Below are positions 63,932-64,000 of a stretch of DNA of 64,000 nucleotides, piece after piece. The DNA is from SCGC-AG-212-J23 sp036406675. Lineage in GTDB: Bacteria; Pseudomonadota; Gammaproteobacteria; Burkholderiales; SG8-39. The notes under the pieces are model-generated. The model was not told the DNA's origin and ran no database searches. It was given only the letters and a program-made list of their open reading frames with translations. Made by a program: the position numbers and the translations under genes. Numbering within the stretch: position 1 is the stretch's first letter; the number at the start of each line of letters is the position of its first letter. The DNA lies in contig DASXAO010000114.1 of assembly GCA_036406675.1 (NCBI GenBank), positions 11,840 to 75,839 of the forward strand. The letters run 5' to 3'.

Positions 63932-64000
63932 TCAACGCATGCCGGGCAGGAAGCCCTTCATTCCTCGCATCATGCGCTGCAGGTTGCCGCCCTTCATCAT
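63932..64000 (-). CDS. ffh: Ffh C-terminus (signal recognition particle protein, 5' part outside window)
   Basis: The last 22 codons before a TGA read as a Met-rich M-domain end, MMKGGNLQRMMRGMKGFLPG then MR, the standard C-terminus of the SRP54/Ffh protein that binds 4.5S RNA. The gene enters from beyond position 64000. It lies 7 bp upstream of the cyclase gene on the same strand. Confidence 0.88.
   Translation of the reverse strand: MMKGGNLQRMMRGMKGFLPGMR

Overview
The window is chromosomal DNA from a GC-rich betaproteobacterium, probably an uncultured or lightly studied member of the Burkholderiales, Rhodocyclales or Nitrosomonadales. The main clue is gene order: purM divergent from hda, then a HAD phosphatase, pcnB, folK, dgk and panC; queA-tgt-yajC-secD-secF; and a second IF-1 gene with a C-terminal tail. 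Genes are densely packed. Many adjacent pairs share ATGA or GTGA stop/start overlaps, so long co-translated operons are likely. No rRNA, prophage, transposase or CRISPR array is visible.

Layout. 1-10064: a type II secretion locus in two divergent arms (gspC-D-E-F to the left, running off the window; gspG-H-I-J-K-L-M-N to the right), closed by a strong hairpin terminator. 10200-14846: two tiny overlapping genes divergent from a GcvA-type LysR gene, an extended IF-1, then a small heat-shock protein translationally coupled to Lon. 14847-15590: a long non-coding stretch with a REP-like inverted repeat, a minus-strand terminator and several stem-loops. 15590-25919: housekeeping and metabolism (nadE, a TumE/TumA-like toxin-antitoxin pair, two aminotransferases, corA, nudix-mnmA, ppk2, GST, a uracil-DNA-glycosylase-like protein). 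25940-34801: purB, a fused spermidine-synthase-like membrane protein, secFD-yajC, tgt-queA and tRNA-Leu(CAA). 34801-40921: a short tandem repeat, then a DSF quorum-sensing cluster (RpfG-like, RpfC-like, an alpha/beta hydrolase and RpfF). 40943-48750: the panC-dgk-folK-pcnB-hda/purM housekeeping block plus transporters. 48791-54026: dnaE, a short FAD-binding protein, acylphosphatase and a leaderless pilin-like protein. 53989-61251: a six-gene energy-converting-hydrogenase-related (Ehr) membrane complex whose large subunit lacks the NiFe ligands, with a divergent ribbon-helix-helix gene. 61248-64000: a Ser/Thr kinase, a TssQ-like lipoprotein and a nucleotide cyclase/PEGA protein, then the last 22 codons of ffh.

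The most distinctive items are the rpfG-rpfC-hydrolase-rpfF cluster (a complete synthase-sensor-output circuit with an uncharacterised hydrolase inside it), the NiFe-less Ehr complex with its own candidate regulator, the kinase/lipoprotein/cyclase triad, and five dispersed palindromic elements of two sequence families that lie at gene ends or in a divergent spacer and look like REP/RAYT-type repeats. All functional calls rest on motif recognition by eye; no database search was run.
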